Below, one piece after another: positions 8,532 to 16,579 of a stretch of 64,000 bases of DNA. The position numbers and the translations under genes were made by a program. Under the pieces are notes generated by a model. The model saw only the letters and a list, made by a program, of their open reading frames with translations. It was not told the origin of the DNA and ran no database searches. This DNA comes from Paenibacillus periandrae (GTDB taxonomy: Bacteria > Bacillota > Bacilli > Paenibacillales > NBRC-103111): positions 80,600-144,599 of the forward strand of contig NZ_JAJNMU010000025.1 in NCBI RefSeq assembly GCF_022458865.1. Reading direction: 5' to 3'. Position 1 is the stretch's first letter, and every line of letters starts with the position of its first letter.

Positions 8532-9620
8532 TCATTTTTGATTATTCCAATCCGCATACTCCTTTTTATTATTTATATCTTTAACAATTCCTCGTCGAGC
8601 CGTTCCTTTTCTCCCTAAAGCATCAATCAATTCAGAGATCGATCTATGACTTTTACGATGTATACAACTTGAACAATGGATTTCTTTATGGTCAGAAACT
8701 TGTATTTTTCCCATAACAATTTTTCTAGCATCTTTCATTTTCGGATTATTCCAAACTTTTTTAAATCCATCATTAAACACATTTCCCATCCTATGATCAT
8801 CCCCATATACATAACTACAAGTGAACATATCACCATTACCGTTAATAACTGGAGAATTCCAAAGTTCTAAACATCTATCAATATATGGTTTATCACTCAC
8901 ATCATTATGATCAGCTTTTCGATACAAAGGATTTTCAGGATACCATTTATCCTTATCCTCTTGACTAAGTTCATCAAGCGATAGCGCCTTAACACGAAAG
9001 CGCATACCTAAATCTTTAGCCATTTTTCTTGCTTCTTCAACTTCACTCTCATTTTGTTTCATTAATATGTATTGCCAAACCAAAATAGGATACTTACTAT
9101 TGTACTTTTGTTTCATTTCATTTATCCTTTTGATCCCTTCAATAACTTTATTGAGGTCCCCCTTTTGACGGTATTTCTCATACGTTTCTTGGGTAGCTCC
9201 ATCTAAACCAATAGATATCTTATACAAACCGCTTTGTACAATAGATTCGATTATTTCATCATTATAGTAATTTAAATTGCTGCTAATATGAGTACGTATT
9301 CCTTTTTTCGTTGCATGATGAATACATTTAAAGAGATCAGGATTTAGCAGAGGCTCTCCCCAATTATAGAAGGTAATTTTGTATAAATAATCCCCAATCT
9401 CATCCATTAATTTTATGTAATCCGAGAATTTTAAAAAAGCTGGCTTAATCTTCTTTAATCGTTGGCCGGTTGGACATAAGGGACAACTCAATTGACAAGT
9501 ATTAGCGGAATCTATACAAATACGTGTTGGATAACCCACAACATTAGAATTTCTTAAAACATATGATTGGATGTCATTTAAATACTTGTTAAGAATACGT
9601 TTAATTTTCACTTTGTTCAC
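8532..9620 (-). CDS. Radical SAM/SPASM enzyme
   Basis: The product has 362 residues. The [4Fe-4S]-binding CxxxCxxC motif is C42, C46, C49 (CQLSCPLC). A typical YNWGEPLLNPDL segment and glycine-rich SAM contacts follow. The C-terminus has SPASM-like cysteines (RCLELWNSP, FTCSYVYGDD, HCSSCIHRKS), which usually bind auxiliary clusters. The start is GTG at 9620, inside the end of the HPr-kinase-like gene (20-base overlap), so translation is coupled. It carries out a radical modification of an unknown substrate. It is the second radical SAM enzyme of the run and unlike the one at 18967. Confidence 0.85.
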   Translation of the reverse strand: MNKVKIKRILNKYLNDIQSYVLRNSNVVGYPTRICIDSANTCQLSCPLCPTGQRLKKIKPAFLKFSDYIKLMDEIGDYLYKITFYNWGEPLLNPDLFKCIHHATKKGIRTHISSNLNYYNDEIIESIVQSGLYKISIGLDGATQETYEKYRQKGDLNKVIEGIKRINEMKQKYNSKYPILVWQYILMKQNESEVEEARKMAKDLGMRFRVKALSLDELSQEDKDKWYPENPLYRKADHNDVSDKPYIDRCLELWNSPVINGNGDMFTCSYVYGDDHRMGNVFNDGFKKVWNNPKMKDARKIVMGKIQVSDHKEIHCSSCIHRKSHRSISELIDALGRKGTARRGIVKDINNKKEYADWNNQK

Positions 9621-10647
9621 ATCCCGTTATATTTTTTTCGAGTAAATGGACAAATTCACATAAATCTCCTCGTCCAGTTAATCTATAAAAATTCACCTTT
9701 TTCAAATCCTCACCTACTAAAGTTAATGAATTAGTGTTGTTATCTTTTAAAGCAATTGATAATATTCCCTCTTCTGAAGGATCGATTGTGTTAAGCATTA
9801 ATTCATCAAATGAATTGTCTGTCATTTTTTTGAGAGAATACCCAACTTGCTTTTCATCATACTTGATGAATATTCCGACGTCGAACAAACTATAAGAAAT
9901 TGATTTTATTTTTAGGCAGTGAATTAAATTCGATGGTGACATGCGAATCTTATTTTTCTGAAAATAATCTTGATTTTCTTTATATTTATCGTAGTACTTT
10001 GTTAAATTCAAACGAGCTTCATCATTGGGTAAAAACGAAAGGACGTCTATACTGGGTCTATATGTGCTAATCCAACCCGCACAAAATAATCTTCCTTCTT
10101 TTTTCCAAACTAATGTTCGGTCAGCACTTATGAAACTGGCTTTTAGTGTGTGCATTAAATAGTGCTGAATCGTTGTCTTCCCCGCACCCTTTTCTCCCAT
10201 TATAATTATAGTTTTGTTATTATAGCGTACACTACAACTATGAAGTAGACACCCCCCCTGATCTATCACATGAAGATAACATAGATGTTTTATAACTGAA
10301 TAGCAGTCTTCAAGTAATTTCATATTTACTTGATAGTCTGTATATATTATTCTAGCTGTTCTATACTTGAAATTAACAATTGTAACGTTGTTACTTTCTT
10401 CATTGCAATACATTATTTCTTGAGCATCATTTAGAATCCTGTACGAGCTCAAATCAAACTCTGATTGATGAAGATAAAAAACTTCCCATTTATCTTTCAA
10501 GTCTCCATTCGTGGTTTCATTAAGATGTGGACTTAGAAATTTATTGACTTCAATGAATAAAAAAATGTTAGAACAATAAATATAAAAAGTAGTCTCTTCA
10601 AAACGATATATTTTTCGTAACGTGGATGAGTTTAGACTATTTGTCAT
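9601..10647 (-). CDS. HPr kinase/phosphorylase-like P-loop protein
   Basis: The product has 348 residues. A lead-in GGCLLHSCSV is followed by Walker A GEKGAGKTT (about 151-159) and the later ISADRT (D176) and GW..TYRPS segments typical of the HPr-kinase-like family found in peptide and metabolite gene clusters. True HprK has a serine-protein substrate. Here the 130-residue N-terminal part is divergent, so the substrate is unknown. The ATG at 10647 overlaps the stop of the PPDK-like gene by four bases (ATGA). The pair of a phosphotransfer ATP-grasp domain followed by an HprK-like kinase is unusual. Confidence 0.7.
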   Translation of the reverse strand: MTNSLNSSTLRKIYRFEETTFYIYCSNIFLFIEVNKFLSPHLNETTNGDLKDKWEVFYLHQSEFDLSSYRILNDAQEIMYCNEESNNVTIVNFKYRTARIIYTDYQVNMKLLEDCYSVIKHLCYLHVIDQGGCLLHSCSVRYNNKTIIIMGEKGAGKTTIQHYLMHTLKASFISADRTLVWKKEGRLFCAGWISTYRPSIDVLSFLPNDEARLNLTKYYDKYKENQDYFQKNKIRMSPSNLIHCLKIKSISYSLFDVGIFIKYDEKQVGYSLKKMTDNSFDELMLNTIDPSEEGILSIALKDNNTNSLTLVGEDLKKVNFYRLTGRGDLCEFVHLLEKNITGCEQSEN

Positions 10648-11528
10648 AGTAAACCTCTAGGTTCGAATATCCCTGGAAAGTAAACTCTGTTTCTTTTGCT
10701 TAACTGAGTGAAAAACAGATTGGAATCTTCAATAACAAACTCAACGAAACGAATATCTTTATAGTGGTTTTCTATTGTTTCCAACTTATCTTTTAACTCG
10801 CAGTATACGGTAGGCATTAATAATTTTAATTCTGATATATCTTTCCAATATTCATCAGCTATATTATTCACTTCTATACCCTGCTTATTCACCATAAATT
10901 GACAATAATCTACCTTATCACCATTATAAGGATTTCTTGTGTATGCCGTTCCATAGCCAGATCTGTGATTACGGTTACCATAAACCATTGTTTGTATGAT
11001 AATTGAGAAATCTATTCCCTTATCTTGAATATTTTCCAAATTATTAAACGCTGAATAAAACATCATTAAGATTTCTAGGACCTGGTTAAAAGTGGGAAGT
11101 TCTATTAGGTTTTCGATTACACACTGCTTTTTAGAAACTAACATCAAATTTTCCAATTGTATCTTATACAGATGATAATTCTCTGCATAATTCTCTGAGT
11201 TTTCCGTCTGGAATTTTTTTTTCAAACCTACGTTGATCAAACTAGAGGGCAATACTTTGTGACTGTTTTTATCCCCACACCGTATAGCAAAAAGTGTTGA
11301 GTCCCCACTTTGTTCAAGAAATTTTTTTAGATTTAAACAAGTCTCATCTGGTAAGTGATTGTATTTTAAATAATAAAATAAATTATATTCTGTGAGGATT
11401 AGTGCGTTAGGCACTCTCAAATTTAACCTTTTACATTCTATTAAATTATAAGCTTTGCTATCTTCTCGTATTTCTCTTATTTGTTCACTTAAGTTTATGG
11501 TATTTAATTCGTAAGTTAGCTTATGCAG
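10644..11528 (-). CDS. Free-standing pyruvate-phosphate-dikinase-type ATP-grasp domain
   Basis: The product has 294 residues and matches only the N-terminal nucleotide domain of PPDK/PEP synthase. SKAYNLIECKRLNLRVPNA aligns with the N-terminal GKGANLAEM..GLPVPPGF region, FAIRCGD with FSVRSGA, GYGTAYTRNPYNGD with GTGVAFTRNPSTGE, and LMPTVYCELKDKLETIENHY plus VEFVIEDSNLFFTQLSKR with the end of the domain. The key Lys, Arg, Glu and Gln are retained. The swivelling His domain and PEP barrel are absent. The first TTG (11420) would remove the first strand. The frame is open up to the upstream gene, and a CTG at 11528 preceded by GGTGAG is the better start. The role is probably ATP-dependent phosphorylation or ligation of an unknown partner. 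Confidence 0.75.
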   Translation of the reverse strand: MHKLTYELNTINLSEQIREIREDSKAYNLIECKRLNLRVPNALILTEYNLFYYLKYNHLPDETCLNLKKFLEQSGDSTLFAIRCGDKNSHKVLPSSLINVGLKKKFQTENSENYAENYHLYKIQLENLMLVSKKQCVIENLIELPTFNQVLEILMMFYSAFNNLENIQDKGIDFSIIIQTMVYGNRNHRSGYGTAYTRNPYNGDKVDYCQFMVNKQGIEVNNIADEYWKDISELKLLMPTVYCELKDKLETIENHYKDIRFVEFVIEDSNLFFTQLSKRNRVYFPGIFEPRGLL

Positions 11529-11529
11529 T

Positions 11530-12303
11530 TCAACTCACCACCCAATTTTCAATAATCTCAATAGCAATTTGTAAACTTTTCTTATCAACATCATTTTGGG
11601 GAACATATTCTACAAGATCGAACGCAATAACATTTAATTGAAAGAGTTTTTTCAGAATATTCAACAACTCATTCTTGCTCAAACCACCAGGCACAGGGAA
11701 ATTAACTCCAGGACATATACTCGGGTCTAACACATCAATATCAATTGATACATAGCAAGGCTTATTCCCCAATCTTTTAAAAAAATCCTCTAAGCCATCA
11801 TGATGTAAAAACGAGAAAGCTGGATAGACCATCTCATCGATGTCACTTAATTTTATGGGGTCGTAGCGGATACCTATATGAAAAATCTCTGGTTTTATAT
11901 TTTTAGTCAGTTCTCGTACAAATGTTCCTTGGTTAATCCAACCATCGTATAACCGACTCGAATCCGAATGGGCATCCAATATAACAAGTACAGGTGGTTC
12001 ATTAAAATTAGACGCACAAATACGATATAAGTAATAGGTAATACTATGATCCCCTGATATGAACATAATCGAATCATTCTTTTGTATAAGCTTCTGTATA
12101 ATGGGGCTTATTTCCACGAGCTGTTGATAAACATCTGCTGTCTCACTTTTATTTGAAAGCAATACCTTATTTTTCATATAATATAAATTATCAATATTTT
12201 TATTTGCTTGTATTTGTAAAAAAATTTTATTTACACCTTCGTTGGCACCTACTATATCAGCTCCCGCATCGAAAGGGATTAAAAATAAATTTTTCCTGCG
12301 CAA
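11530..12303 (-). CDS. Arginase/agmatinase-family (ureohydrolase) enzyme
   Basis: The product has 257 residues with the whole binuclear manganese site: GDHS (H86), DAHSD (D110, H112, D114) and SIDIDVLDP (D188, D190). A PGGLSKNEL turn and an acidic DLVEYVPQND segment follow. The family hydrolyses guanidino compounds or formamidines to urea or formamide plus amine. The start is a TTG at 12303 that overlaps the upstream gene by 47 bases. Placed in a nucleoside-type cluster it may process a guanidino side chain (an arginine-derived moiety would fit), but the substrate cannot be read from the sequence. Confidence 0.85.
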   Translation of the reverse strand: MRRKNLFLIPFDAGADIVGANEGVNKIFLQIQANKNIDNLYYMKNKVLLSNKSETADVYQQLVEISPIIQKLIQKNDSIMFISGDHSITYYLYRICASNFNEPPVLVILDAHSDSSRLYDGWINQGTFVRELTKNIKPEIFHIGIRYDPIKLSDIDEMVYPAFSFLHHDGLEDFFKRLGNKPCYVSIDIDVLDPSICPGVNFPVPGGLSKNELLNILKKLFQLNVIAFDLVEYVPQNDVDKKSLQIAIEIIENWVVS

Positions 12304-12865
12304 AATTATTCAACACTCCCTTTAAAATTTGAATGATTGCTTCTGACAACATTGGGTCGTAGACGCAGGATGAGATGTTATTAATAATTATTGTGTTGCA
12401 ACGGTATAATTCTAAACTATAGATAAGAAATGTTATTAAACGTAAATTCAAAATCACTTGCGGACTCCAATTAAGAACTATTTGCTCATAATTCCCAACA
12501 TCCTTATAAATCTCATTAATATGGTGGATTTGGTCGTAACTATCCGCAATCTTATCGATATTAATTTGTCCTATCTTATTTGTCAGACTAATCTGTGAAT
12601 CGGATGCTTCTATTATGCAGCTATTTCTTTGGTTATCTTGTTGACCTTGTGAAGCAAGAAGAAATATTCGTTTTTTGTAAAAGGATAACTGATTATGTTT
12701 CTCTAATTGCACGATAGGGATTGTCCTTGAAATTAGTTCCTGTAATGTCTTATAAACCACTTCTGATTTGTAAATCTTTAAGTGTGAAGCAACGTAATTC
12801 ACTATTAATTCTATTGAAGGATTAATTTCGAAATACAAGTAAATAGATGGCCAATCTTTATTCAT
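12257..12865 (-). CDS. Unrecognised biosynthetic-cluster protein (202 aa)
   Basis: No family recognised. The protein is rich in Ile, Asn and Gln, with no signal peptide and one hydrophobic stretch near residue 145 (LRLITFLIYSLELYR) that is short for a membrane span. Its ATG at 12865 overlaps the previous gene's stop in an ATGA, and its end overlaps the arginase-family gene. It is thus embedded in a tightly coupled operon and is probably made in step with its neighbours. Confidence 0.65.
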   Translation of the reverse strand: MNKDWPSIYLYFEINPSIELIVNYVASHLKIYKSEVVYKTLQELISRTIPIVQLEKHNQLSFYKKRIFLLASQGQQDNQRNSCIIEASDSQISLTNKIGQINIDKIADSYDQIHHINEIYKDVGNYEQIVLNWSPQVILNLRLITFLIYSLELYRCNTIIINNISSCVYDPMLSEAIIQILKGVLNNFAQEKFIFNPFRCGS

Positions 12866-13926
12866 AATACTAATTCTCTTATATTATTAAGACTATAAAT
12901 AACTTGTTCAACATAATCTAACTCCGATGGATATAGGTTTTCGGGAAATATGTTCGAGTAATAAGACTTTACACCTTCACTTGATCGGTTTAGATTTTTC
13001 AAGATGTATGCATCCTCGGTCTCTAGTCGAATTTGGTGTCGGGGATAACTTTGATTCATTTCATATCCATTTAATCCAGGTGTGCTGATGTAAGCAAGGT
13101 GACTAATTTCGCTGTTTGTTTTGAATACTGCACGATGCAACTCACTTGCTCTATAAGATGTTTTTATTTGTGTACAATTTTCAACCACTAAAACATCAAC
13201 ATCTTCTCTTAAATCTAGTATTTTATTTATAGTGACTGGCAAATAACTGATAATATTTCTTTTATAGACTTCTAATAGAAGCTTTTCAAATTCGTTACCC
13301 ATTGGATGTGAACCTGTATTGTTTATTGAATACAAACCATATAAAATCTCCTCTGTTAAATGCCTATTCACCTCGTCCAATGATAGTATATTAGTTATTA
13401 TTTCATCTATCCTAGGTTCCGCTGTAGATATTATTGATACCTCTTTGTCAGACATCCCAAGCAATGACATTATATGCTTAGTTAATAGGGTCAATTTTTC
13501 GAAAAGGGTATTCCAACTATCTACTGCCGAATGATAATGATCTATCGCTATTTGTTGATCTACTGACTCTTTTATTTGAAAATAAATCAGGCACTTTGAC
13601 CCCATTTGTTTGGCAGTGAGAAGTGGGTAAATAATATCAACTATGTCCTGTATATTTATCTTGCTAATATTAGCTTGGCAATAACAAATACACGGCCCTC
13701 CGATAATTATACAGTTTTTATCTATATCGTTTTCCTTCTGCTCTGTTACTCCAACTGCTATCCCAGAGAGGACAATACTTAGATCTTTATATATTAACGA
13801 CTGCCGTGGATCAGCTAATTGATATAATGCAAATAGCTCTTCCTTGGTTATATTATGTATGCGGTGCAATAAACTATCATCATTCATATTATGAAAACCT
13901 ACTTTCTGTGTTATCTGTCGCTGCAA
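12862..13926 (-). CDS. Unrecognised biosynthetic-cluster protein (354 aa)
   Basis: A soluble alpha/beta-looking protein of about 354 residues. No catalytic motif or family recognised. Visible features are a CIIIGGPCICYCQ strand (three Cys close together near residue 78) and a strand-rich VDVLVVENCTQIKT near residue 245. The start may be the TTG at 13926 or, with a slightly better but weak ribosome binding site, the ATG at 13887 (residue 14). It lies 10 bases after the DegT gene's stop and ends in ATGA overlap with the next gene. Central position in the operon argues for an essential step. Confidence 0.65.
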   Translation of the reverse strand: MQRQITQKVGFHNMNDDSLLHRIHNITKEELFALYQLADPRQSLIYKDLSIVLSGIAVGVTEQKENDIDKNCIIIGGPCICYCQANISKINIQDIVDIIYPLLTAKQMGSKCLIYFQIKESVDQQIAIDHYHSAVDSWNTLFEKLTLLTKHIMSLLGMSDKEVSIISTAEPRIDEIITNILSLDEVNRHLTEEILYGLYSINNTGSHPMGNEFEKLLLEVYKRNIISYLPVTINKILDLREDVDVLVVENCTQIKTSYRASELHRAVFKTNSEISHLAYISTPGLNGYEMNQSYPRHQIRLETEDAYILKNLNRSSEGVKSYYSNIFPENLYPSELDYVEQVIYSLNNIRELVL

Positions 13927-13936
13927 CCTAATTTAT

Positions 13937-15088
13937 TTAGCTTGACGATAATTTACTTAAAATAAAAGTCGAAACTATGTCAATGCTCTTATCATTAACC
14001 AGATCGTGTGTGGAAAGGTATAAATATCGATTTAAATTTTTCCTCCAACCTGGGAAACACGAATCTGGTAAATATGCCAACTCACTCCTATTATTCATCT
14101 CTAAATATTGATTCACAAATTTTACTTTAAAAGGAGGATTAGTTAACGCAGTTTGGATTATATTAAAATTATGAATTGTATTTGCACTTACTATTTTATT
14201 GAACTTTACACATTCCTCTTCAGTCATAGTGTCGGGTAACTTTAAAATCATTTTATGGAAAATAGATTTACTGCCTGTCGTTGCGTCAATATAATCCCCT
14301 ACATAGTTGAGCTTGCCGGTAAAGTATTTTTTGTATCTCTCAATTCTTTTATCTTTTAGAATTAATTTTTCATCAAATGACTTTAAGATAAAATAAATAT
14401 AAAGGGCATGTATTTCATTCACACTAAGATTTAGACCTACACTGATAAAATTGGGATAATTTTGTGCTCCTTCTCTTGCTATCACTCTGGCTTTTTGTAT
14501 AAGTTCATTATTCTTAGAAGATAAAATTCCACCGCCACCAGCGGATATAGGTTTGTTCTGACCAAATGAAAAAATTGAAAAGTCCCCTTGGTTACCAACA
14601 TAATTACCTTTGATCAAGGCTCCCGGAGCTTGCGCACAATCTTCTATAGTATATATTCCAAGTTTTTTGCATTGCGCAATAGTCGAATTGAGTTCTAATG
14701 GAAAACCAAAAGGATGAACAAAAACAATGATTGAGGTACTGGGAGATACTTTATTGAACAAATCACCAATATCCATACATAAATCATCGTCTATATCAGC
14801 GAAAACTGGAATGAATCCAAGAAGAATCACACAGTTTACCATACTTTGACAAATATTTACTGGGAGAATTACCTCAGATTTCTCTTTAATATTCAGAGAC
14901 AATATTGCTGTGTAAAAAGCCATTGAAGCAGAGGTTACTAACACTGAATTTCCTAAGTTAAATCTTCTTTTGAAATAATGTTCAATATTTTTCACAAGAT
15001 GACTGCCTTCAAAGTCATAATTCAGTAGTGGTTCCATTTCCTTTATGAAACTTAATATTTCTTCAGAATTTTCTTTGAATTCAGTCAA
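13937..15088 (-). CDS. DegT/DnrJ/EryC1-family PLP enzyme (second copy)
   Basis: The product has 383 residues of the sugar aminotransferase/dehydratase family: VLVTSASMAFYTAILSL cofactor phosphate region, IEDCAQAPGA with the PLP-contacting Asp, and FGQNKPISAGGGG with the Schiff-base lysine. It is shorter and divergent at the C-terminus compared with the DegT protein at 16576. The start is TTG at 15088 with a near-perfect AAGGAGG. Such enzymes aminate keto-sugars or remove hydroxyls. In the blasticidin pathway one DegT enzyme (BlsH) remodels the pentose ring. Here two DegT enzymes are present, so two such steps are likely. Confidence 0.85.
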   Translation of the reverse strand: MTEFKENSEEILSFIKEMEPLLNYDFEGSHLVKNIEHYFKRRFNLGNSVLVTSASMAFYTAILSLNIKEKSEVILPVNICQSMVNCVILLGFIPVFADIDDDLCMDIGDLFNKVSPSTSIIVFVHPFGFPLELNSTIAQCKKLGIYTIEDCAQAPGALIKGNYVGNQGDFSIFSFGQNKPISAGGGGILSSKNNELIQKARVIAREGAQNYPNFISVGLNLSVNEIHALYIYFILKSFDEKLILKDKRIERYKKYFTGKLNYVGDYIDATTGSKSIFHKMILKLPDTMTEEECVKFNKIVSANTIHNFNIIQTALTNPPFKVKFVNQYLEMNNRSELAYLPDSCFPGWRKNLNRYLYLSTHDLVNDKSIDIVSTFILSKLSSS

Positions 15089-15128
15089 CTGATTACCTCC
15101 TTCCTTTTGAGAGCATCAAACATGCCAT

Positions 15129-15599
15129 TCATTCTAATGTTTTGACTAGTTTCAACGCACCTCCCTGCCAAATTTCAACATATTCCTTCTCTAGAACAAA
15201 TCCATTTTTTTGATAAAAAGCTATAGTCGCTGTATATTGGGGATTATTATTTGGTTTTACAGTGAAAAGTTCTACTTTTTTATAACCATTAATAAACAAA
15301 TAATTAAAGAACTGTTTTAATAGCTCTGAGCCGTAACCTTTGTTGTGTTCACTGGGGTCTGTTCCCATAAGACTTATCCTTATACTGCCTTCGTAGCTTG
15401 TAAAAATAATAAATGATTTCAATTGATCTTCTCTTTCAAGGCAAATAACATCATGAAACTTTAAGTCAACAAGAGTATCACTAATAACATCCTTAGAAAA
15501 CCACCTATCAACCATTCTTTGTGTTATATCTAAAATCTGCTGTTCAATCCTATGGTTATTCAAACCCGGACGTTGATATAAAGTTATTTCATTATTCAT
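15129..15599 (-). CDS. GNAT-family N-acetyltransferase
   Basis: The product has 156 residues and a single GNAT domain. The acetyl-CoA-binding segment is SLMGTDPSEHNKGYGSELLKQ (about residues 78-98), followed by VELFTVKPNNNPQYTATIAFYQKNGF, the usual C-terminal strand pair. The ATG at 15599 follows AAAGGTGG. Acetylation of an amino group is a common means of self-resistance to nucleoside and aminoglycoside antibiotics, but a housekeeping or tailoring role is equally possible. Confidence 0.8.
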   Translation of the reverse strand: MNNEITLYQRPGLNNHRIEQQILDITQRMVDRWFSKDVISDTLVDLKFHDVICLEREDQLKSFIIFTSYEGSIRISLMGTDPSEHNKGYGSELLKQFFNYLFINGYKKVELFTVKPNNNPQYTATIAFYQKNGFVLEKEYVEIWQGGALKLVKTLE

Positions 15600-16057
15600 G
15601 GGAAACCACCTTTAGATGATAATTACATTCTTAGTTTGTAACTATTTCGCATTCAATAAGGTAATTCAATCGACTTGAAAGTTAAAATTAAAATCATCCC
15701 AGATAGATAAAGGTATTACAGTAGATGCTGCCGGACTTCACTTCATGTGATATATTATTCGCTATTTCAAAACAATGGTATTAATAACTATGTAAGAAAT
15801 AATGTTGTTTTAGGTGATTACAACGTGATTGGCGTAAAGAGATGTCCATATACTATAAGTAATAAGTAATAGTAGTATTATATTAATAGCATTAAAATAG
15901 GAATTTACTTTGTATAAGATTTATCTTTGGAAAGACTTTTTCATGAATTAAAAGCATAACGACATGAGGACTGGCCCGGTAAATTGTATCACATGATCTT
16001 CAGTAATTTTATAACTAATTATATGATCTGAAAGATGGTTTCACATATTTTTTCTTT
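15600..16057. other. Non-coding gap inside the biosynthetic run
   Basis: A 460-base AT-rich stretch. No frame, repeat or RNA signature was recognised. It breaks the operon between the small kinase gene and the GNAT gene, so a promoter for the downstream half may lie here. Confidence 0.5.
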
Positions 16058-16579
16058 TTACTCATATTCACCCAGCAAATTGTAACTCATTAAGTCGAGC
16101 ATATTAACTAAAGTGGTCTCTAGACTTAAGTTAGTTGTATCCAACGTATAGTCAAAACCACCGGGTCCCATTAATCTGAAAACTTCATTAAGCTCATTTA
16201 TTCGTTGTGCTGTCATAAGATCCATTACTGAACGAGAATTATTACGTTTTTGATTTTCACTAATTTCGCAATAAAGCATAAAAGATACAATATTCTGATC
16301 ATGAATCAATAATTGTTTATATGCTGCCTCATACTGAGTTCTTGTCTCATACACGCCATCAATAATAATATATTTAAATCCATATCTTCGATAATTTTTC
16401 ACCATGTCTGCGATGTTCTCATCAGTCAATGCTAGGTACTCTTCAGTAATTTCGTCAGCCCCGATAAAGTTATAAACTTCATCGTAATTAATATGAACAC
16501 TGGATTTTAGTTGTGAGGCCAAAAGAGAACAAACAGTAGTTTTCCCGACCCCTGAAGGGCCTGTAATAATAATTATCAT
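16058..16579 (-). CDS. Small P-loop kinase-like protein
   Basis: The product has 173 residues. Walker A is GPSGVGKTT at about residues 7-15. IIIDGVYETRTQY is a Walker B-like segment, and the basic region KRNNSRSVMDLMTAQR resembles a lid. It fits the AAA_33/zeta-like group of small-molecule kinases. The ATG overlaps the stop of the DegT gene upstream by four bases. It may phosphorylate a nucleoside or sugar intermediate, or the product as self-protection. The substrate is unknown. Confidence 0.7.
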   Translation of the reverse strand: MIIIITGPSGVGKTTVCSLLASQLKSSVHINYDEVYNFIGADEITEEYLALTDENIADMVKNYRRYGFKYIIIDGVYETRTQYEAAYKQLLIHDQNIVSFMLYCEISENQKRNNSRSVMDLMTAQRINELNEVFRLMGPGGFDYTLDTTNLSLETTLVNMLDLMSYNLLGEYE

